NCBI GenBank assembly: GCA_964587555.1
Contig: CAZPLR010000026.1
Coordinates: 1-26,779, forward strand
Origin: JAHHTP01 sp964587555
GTDB lineage: Bacteria; Bacillota; Clostridia; Oscillospirales; Ruminococcaceae
Direction of reading: 5' to 3'
DNA length: 26,779 nucleotides
Positions 22,568 to 26,779 of this stretch are shown piece after piece. Both the position numbers and the translations under genes were made by a program. Below the pieces are notes generated by a model. It did not search any database and was not told the DNA's origin. It saw nothing but the letters and a program-made list of their open reading frames with translations. How positions within the stretch are numbered: the first letter of the stretch is position 1; each line of letters starts with the position of its first letter.

Positions 22568-24235
22568 TCAGAATAATCCGCTGATCTGACCCTTTTCGTC
22601 AATGTCGATCAAAAGCGCCGCAGGCGCCTTCGGCAGCCCCGGCATCGTCATAATATCGCCGGTATATGCCACGATAAAGCCGGCGCCTGCGCTGACCTTT
22701 AAGTCCGAAACATGGATCATAAAGCCTTTCGGCGCGCCCAGCTTCTTCGGATCGTCGGTCAGGGAATATTGCGTTTTTGCCACACAAACCGGGATTTTGT
22801 CCAATCCTAAGCTCTGGATATCCTTGATTGCCTTTGCTGCCTTGGAGGAAAACTCTACGCCGTCCGCACGGTATATCTCCTTCGCAATGATCTCAAGCTT
22901 ATCCTCAATCGAAAGCTTTTCATCGTAAAGCGGCGTAAAATGGCTCTCTTTCTCACAAGCGGCAATCACCTTTTGGGCAAGCTCGATACCGCCTTCTCCG
23001 CCTTTGGTAAACACATCGGAAAATGCGCAGGCGGCGCCCTTTTCCTCGCAGTAGCTCCTCACTGCGGCGATCTCCGCTTCAGTATCGGTGGCAAAGTGAT
23101 TGATCGCCACAACAACTGGAACGCCGTACTTCTTCATGTTTTCAATATGAACGCCGAGGTTGACAATACCGCTTTGCAGCGCATCCAAATTCTCCTCGGT
23201 CAGCTTCGCCTTTTCCACTCCGCCGTTATACTTTAACGCGCGGATCGTCGCGACCAGTACAATGCAGGAAGGCTTCAGCCCCGCAAACCGGCACTTGATG
23301 TCAAGGAATTTCTCCGCGCCTAAATCCGATCCAAAGCCCGCCTCAGTGATGGTGTAATCGGCAAGCTTGAGCGCCAGCTTGGTCGCGCGCACCGAATTGC
23401 AGCCATGCGCAATATTCGCAAACGGACCGCCGTGGATCAGCGCCGGAGTATTCTCCAGCGTCTGCACAAGGTTCGGGTTGATCGCGTCCTTCATCAAAGC
23501 CGCCATTGCCCCCTGCACCTTCAAATCTCTGACATATACCGGCGTATTTTCATAAGTATAGCCGATCAAAATGTCCGCAAACCGCTTTTTTAAATCCGCA
23601 AGATCGCTTGCAAGACACAAAATCGCCATGATCTCGCTCGCCACCGTAATCTGGAACCCGTCCTCACGCACAACGCCGTTCGCCTTACCGCCCATGCCGA
23701 CAATTGTATGCCGCAGCGCGCGGTCGTTCATATCCATACAGCGTTTGAATAGAATACGGCGCGGGTCGATATGCAGCGCGTTCCCCTGCTGCAAATGGTT
23801 GTCGATAACCGCGCAAAGCAGATTGTTCGCTGCTGTAATCGCGTGCATGTCACCGGTAAAATGCAGGTTGATGTCCTCCATTGGAACAACCTGCGCGTAA
23901 CCGCCGCCCGCAGCGCCGCCCTTAATGCCGAATACGGGACCAAGCGAAGGCTCCCGCAACGCCAGAATTGCGTTTTGGTGCAGCTTTCCCATCGCTTCGC
24001 CAAGACCAATCGAGGTCGTCGTTTTTCCCTCACCCGCCGGTGTCGGGTTGATAGCGGTTACTAAGATCAGCTTTCCGTCCTTTCTGTCCTTCACCTTCTC
24101 AAACAGCGATTGATTTAACTTGCACTTGTACTTCCCGTAGAGGTCAACGTCCGCTTCCTCTATCCCCAATTTTTCCGCAATCCGCATGACCGGCAGCATC
24201 TTCGCCGCCGAAGCAATCTCAATATCAGTCAGCAT
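22568..24235 (-). CDS. fhs: Formate-tetrahydrofolate ligase
   Basis: ATP-dependent formation of 10-formyltetrahydrofolate from formate and THF; supplies one-carbon units and, in acetogens, the methyl branch of the Wood-Ljungdahl pathway. The 555-aa length is normal. The P-loop is TPAGEGKTTTSIGL (about 64-77), followed by the substrate region REPSLGPVFGIKGGAAGGGYAQV and later INLHFTGDMHAITAANNL. The ATG at 24235 is chosen because AAGGAAG precedes it and homology begins with LTDIEIASAAKM; an in-frame upstream start adds only a charged tail. First gene of the operon fhs-rodA-rsmD-coaD-coiled-coil. Confidence 0.97.
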   Translation of the reverse strand: MLTDIEIASAAKMLPVMRIAEKLGIEEADVDLYGKYKCKLNQSLFEKVKDRKDGKLILVTAINPTPAGEGKTTTSIGLGEAMGKLHQNAILALREPSLGPVFGIKGGAAGGGYAQVVPMEDINLHFTGDMHAITAANNLLCAVIDNHLQQGNALHIDPRRILFKRCMDMNDRALRHTIVGMGGKANGVVREDGFQITVASEIMAILCLASDLADLKKRFADILIGYTYENTPVYVRDLKVQGAMAALMKDAINPNLVQTLENTPALIHGGPFANIAHGCNSVRATKLALKLADYTITEAGFGSDLGAEKFLDIKCRFAGLKPSCIVLVATIRALKYNGGVEKAKLTEENLDALQSGIVNLGVHIENMKKYGVPVVVAINHFATDTEAEIAAVRSYCEEKGAACAFSDVFTKGGEGGIELAQKVIAACEKESHFTPLYDEKLSIEDKLEIIAKEIYRADGVEFSSKAAKAIKDIQSLGLDKIPVCVAKTQYSLTDDPKKLGAPKGFMIHVSDLKVSAGAGFIVAYTGDIMTMPGLPKAPAALLIDIDEKGQISGLF

Positions 24236-24300
24236 AACTTCCTTTTCTCCCTTTTCCCTTTTGTGCAGCACAGCAGCGTACGATTTCTGCTGGAAATAAC

Positions 24301-24306
24301 ATTATA
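24301..24306 (-). promoter_or_regulatory. Extended -10 promoter of the fhs operon
   Basis: TGTGGTATAAT on the minus strand gives an extended -10 (TGG-TATAAT). No good -35 is visible at 17 bp. It is the only promoter-like site in the 100 nt between the DUF1015 gene and fhs. Confidence 0.55.
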
Positions 24307-24335
24307 CCACACCTTACGGCAAAATACCATACCTT

Positions 24336-25637
24336 TTAACGGATTTTTCGCGCCTCACAGTAAAAACGCTTATCCCATGCGTGCCCCATGGAAAAGGTCT
24401 TGCGCGGCAGCGCCCTATCCCGGATCACGGTTGGATACAGCATCGACTTCTCCATCGCATCAAGCAGAAAGCAGATACAGTTTTCCTGCCGGGACAGCGC
24501 AATCGCAACCTCTTCGCCATGGATATAGTCGATCTCTCCGCCGTTTTCCTTACAGTAGTCGTCCAAAAACCGCTGCAACGATCCGACCGTCAGCTGCAAT
24601 TTCGGATTGCGTATCACAAGCGGGGACAGCTTGCCCTTTACTGCCGCATAAAACCTCTGCCCTGCCGCGTTCTCATCGAAAGACAGTTCATAATACGCTG
24701 CCATCGCCGCAAGCAGCTTTTGCGGGTCTGCGCCGAACACTGCTCTGTGAATCCCCTCAAACTGCAGCGAATCGTCATGCAGATTGCAGACCTCCACCAG
24801 CGCATACCGCGCCGGATGGACTCTCCTTTCCTCCTCGGACAGCCCTTGCTTGATATTATCCCAGCACTGGCGCGCAGTCGCAAGCGAATGATTTCCGTCG
24901 CCTACCGCAAAAACAAGCGGCTGCTTACCCTCGGCTTCAGCTAATCCATATTTTCTGCAGAACGCCCGTTTGTCCGAAAGCGCTTCTACCATCTCGTCGA
25001 TCACCGTGTTTTTCTCCTGCGGAAGCTTGTAGCCGGTCAGATGCCCGCTTTGCTGCATCAAATCAAAATCATAAAGCTTTTCAAAGGCGGACGTCTCGTT
25101 TCCAAGCGGCTCAATATATTTTTTCTCCGGATCGTCGATCAGCAGCATGACGTGCGGCAGCTCAAGCGGCGCGTTTTCCCGAATGCTCACCCGCGGCGGG
25201 ATTCTAGAAAGCACCGTTCCCTCAGTTGCGCGAATTGGAGTCTGGATATCGTCCTGCGGATGCCGCGCAAAGTTGTATCCCTCTAGATCCACCATGCCGA
25301 TCAGCCCCTTCCGCAGCGCACCGCTGCGAAAACGCCGCTCGATGTAAAAATAGGAAGGCTCCATCTCCTCCAGCGCCCCGGTTTCCAGATATTCCTTCAT
25401 CGCAGCATTAATTGCGGCAATACGCGCCTGATACGCCTGCTCGCCATCGTTTAAGTAAACCTCGGGGAAAATCAGATGCAAAGAGGACACGGCGGTGCCG
25501 ACCTCCCTCCGGACGTCCTCCCAAACCTCACGCTGCGAGGTATATTGGTCGCAGGCAACGACGCAGTATTTCTTCATCGCGGCGGCGTCCCTGTTTTTCG
25601 GCAGCAGGATCTTCGCTGGTAAAAATAGACTTTGCAT
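24336..25637 (-). CDS. DUF1015 family protein
   Basis: 433 aa matching the layout of DUF1015: an early PAKILLPKNRD segment, AVGDGNHSLATA (about 247-258) in the middle, EVCNLHDDSLQFEGIHRAV (about 287-305), and the C-terminal SMGHAWDKRFYCEARKI. These proteins are soluble and often lie beside serine-biosynthesis genes in Clostridia, which are not present here. Enzymatic function is not established. GGAGG stands 8 nt before the ATG. It begins 18 nt after the zinc-ribbon membrane protein gene, so the two form an operon. Confidence 0.88.
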   Translation of the reverse strand: MQSLFLPAKILLPKNRDAAAMKKYCVVACDQYTSQREVWEDVRREVGTAVSSLHLIFPEVYLNDGEQAYQARIAAINAAMKEYLETGALEEMEPSYFYIERRFRSGALRKGLIGMVDLEGYNFARHPQDDIQTPIRATEGTVLSRIPPRVSIRENAPLELPHVMLLIDDPEKKYIEPLGNETSAFEKLYDFDLMQQSGHLTGYKLPQEKNTVIDEMVEALSDKRAFCRKYGLAEAEGKQPLVFAVGDGNHSLATARQCWDNIKQGLSEEERRVHPARYALVEVCNLHDDSLQFEGIHRAVFGADPQKLLAAMAAYYELSFDENAAGQRFYAAVKGKLSPLVIRNPKLQLTVGSLQRFLDDYCKENGGEIDYIHGEEVAIALSRQENCICFLLDAMEKSMLYPTVIRDRALPRKTFSMGHAWDKRFYCEARKIR

Positions 25638-25655
25638 AGGTCCTTCCTCCCAATT

Positions 25656-26573
25656 TTATTCAGATAAATAACCCCAGAAGTATTCGGCGGCTTTCCCGTC
25701 GACCATCACCGCGTTCACATAGGTCAGCATATCCTCAGAATACCACTGAAATACCGTACATTTCTGCCCGTTGTAGGTATCGTTGTAATAATTCGACGCG
25801 TCGCCGCCGATAATCGCCGATATCTGCGCGTAGCTCATGCCCTGCTCTAGGCGCGCGTACTCGGCGTCGCTGCACCCGTTCGGATACTCGTCCGATTGCT
25901 GCTTCGGCAAGGCGGCGGAGTCGTTTCCAGAGGAATCGCCGTTAAACGGGTCGTTGTTCCCAAACGGATTGAAATCGTCCCCAAACGGATTACTTGAAAA
26001 CGGGTCACTGTTAAATGGGGAGTCGTCCAAAAAATCATTCCAAGAAAGACCGCTTGAGGTATGCTCCATGCCGCCGCTTACTCCCAACGCGACCCCTGTT
26101 CCGATGCAGAAAATCAACGCCGCGCCGCACAGGATCACCGCAAGTTTCCCGCGCGTAAAGCCCTTCTTCGTCTTCTTCTCAGGCTGAGCCGGTGCCGGAT
26201 TCGGCACCGGCGGCGTATTCTGCGCGCCTTGCGGTTCCGCCGGATTCTGTGCGTTTGCAGAGCTGTTCAAATCCTGCGCATTCGTCTCGTTTTGCGGATT
26301 TTGCGGCGCCTGCGGCATGGTCAGGCTGAAGCCTGCGCCGCAGCCCGCACAGCAATAGCGCGCGCCGTTTTTGAGCAGCGTCCTTCCGCCGCAGCGCGGA
26401 CAGATAAACGGCGGAAGCACGGCAGTTTCCGCCTGCGTAAGCGGCTGCCAAGTATTCTGCGGCGCGCCGTAAGGCGCCGGATTTTGATTTTGTACCGGAA
26501 CGATCCGCGTAAAGCAGATCGGGCATATATCTTTGTCGGTCTGCGTCGCGCAGCGCGGACAAGTTCTTAGCAT
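25656..26573 (-). CDS. Zinc-ribbon membrane protein with SmpA/DUF3862-like C-terminal domain
   Basis: 305 aa. Two zinc ribbons (CPRC ... CPIC at 5-20; CPRCGG ... CCAGCG at about 58-78) are followed by an N/P/Q-rich linker (about 85-135) and a membrane helix (KLAVILCGAALIFCIGTGVALG, about 143-164). Next comes a low-complexity segment of repeated N/D-P-F units (about 176-212) and a C-terminal domain of about 75 residues (LEQGMSYAQISAIIGGD ... VFQWYSEDMLTYVNAVMVDGKA). This last domain resembles the BLIP/SmpA-type fold of small Gram-positive lipoproteins (DUF3862). The ribbons lie in the cytoplasm and the C-terminal domain outside. Function unknown; the ATG has only AAAGG at 11 nt. First gene of an operon with the DUF1015 gene. 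Confidence 0.75.
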   Translation of the reverse strand: MLRTCPRCATQTDKDICPICFTRIVPVQNQNPAPYGAPQNTWQPLTQAETAVLPPFICPRCGGRTLLKNGARYCCAGCGAGFSLTMPQAPQNPQNETNAQDLNSSANAQNPAEPQGAQNTPPVPNPAPAQPEKKTKKGFTRGKLAVILCGAALIFCIGTGVALGVSGGMEHTSSGLSWNDFLDDSPFNSDPFSSNPFGDDFNPFGNNDPFNGDSSGNDSAALPKQQSDEYPNGCSDAEYARLEQGMSYAQISAIIGGDASNYYNDTYNGQKCTVFQWYSEDMLTYVNAVMVDGKAAEYFWGYLSE

Positions 26574-26635
26574 AATAGCACCAGCCTTTCCTGAATTTTA
26601 AGAGGTGAACGGCATGGCAAAACCATACCGATTTT

Positions 26636-26664
26636 ATTATAGCATTTCTTTTTGCAAAAGTAAA
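26636..26664 (-). promoter_or_regulatory. Promoter of the zinc-ribbon/DUF1015 operon
   Basis: TTTACT (26659-26664), a 17-bp spacer, and TATAAT (26636-26641), about 60 nt before the start codon. Confidence 0.65.
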
Positions 26665-26743
26665 ACCCCAAATCATAAAAAAACGGTTTTTTCACGATTT
26701 TTTTAGAATTGCCTCTCCCGCCTTTTTGGGATGCAAAAAGCGC

Positions 26744-26772
26744 TGGACATTTGCGCTGATATGTGCTATACT
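26744..26772 (+). promoter_or_regulatory. Outward promoter at the right edge
   Basis: TGGACA (26744-26749), a 17-bp spacer, and TATACT (26767-26772) on the plus strand. Its gene begins beyond the window. Confidence 0.6.
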
Positions 26773-26779
26773 GTAATAT

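Noticed and set aside
24263..24853. Long plus-strand ORF (196 aa) opposite the DUF1015 gene.
   Set aside because: It is the complement of a conserved gene, is rich in P, S, R and A, and has no family signature or ribosome-binding site.
26670..26706. A-rich/T-rich inverted segment (AAAAAACGGTTTTTT) as a terminator.
   Set aside because: The stem is nearly all A-T and no gene ends next to it inside the window.

Overview
The window reads as a chromosomal segment of a Gram-positive anaerobe of the Bacillota, class Clostridia, most likely an Oscillospiraceae-like gut commensal. This is inferred from HPr kinase/phosphorylase, NrdR, a sigma-H-type factor, a DUF421/DUF4363 pair, the gene order SEDS-rsmD-coaD-coiled-coil, FabV, formate-tetrahydrofolate ligase, and enzymes that fit host-glycan degradation. 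Shine-Dalgarno sites are mostly GGAGG-like. Promoters are sigma-A type with 16-18 bp spacers, often with an extended -10 (TGG before TATAAT). No rRNA, tRNA, CRISPR array, integrase or transposase was seen.

Layout: 1-177 (minus) holds a short conserved leader ORF and the first codons of a secreted protein that runs off the window. 453-3680 (minus) is the branched-chain amino acid operon ilvB-ilvN-ilvC. 3857-5047 (minus) is fabV. Upstream of it, at about 5265-5357 (minus), is an unannotated transcription unit with a strong promoter, an isoleucine-rich 10-codon ORF and an intrinsic terminator. 5599-6069 (plus) is a GNAT acetyltransferase. 6365-7276 (plus) is a cation-diffusion-facilitator exporter behind a structured leader that resembles a NiCo riboswitch.

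7408-8585 (minus) carries a frameshifted, membrane-anchored secreted protein and, upstream of it, the C-terminal half of a papain-like/C39-type peptidase fused to the same 22-residue leader found at the left edge. 8863-12886 (minus) is hprK followed by a GH38 alpha-mannosidase. 13007-14155 (plus) is the DUF421/DUF4363 membrane pair, convergent with nrdR (minus). 14998-16077 (plus) is an unknown secreted, C-terminally anchored protein. 16333-18590 (plus) is a DUF4838 (GH163-like) glycosidase with a CBM9-like partner.

18641-19644 (minus) has a small zinc-ribbon protein and the sigma-H-like factor. 19842-24235 (minus) is a five-gene housekeeping operon: fhs, SEDS (rodA/ftsW), rsmD, coaD and a coiled-coil protein. 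24336-26573 (minus) is a zinc-ribbon membrane protein followed by a DUF1015 protein. A plus-strand promoter at the right edge fires out of the window.

The most unusual feature is the two-copy cassette at 111-393 and 8519-8823. Each copy has a terminator tail, a promoter, a start codon very close to the predicted transcript start, a palindrome, a strong ribosome-binding site and a nearly identical coding leader beginning MKLKISESGAPEEPPQ, placed just ahead of a secreted-protein gene. Silent differences between the copies suggest the peptide itself is conserved.
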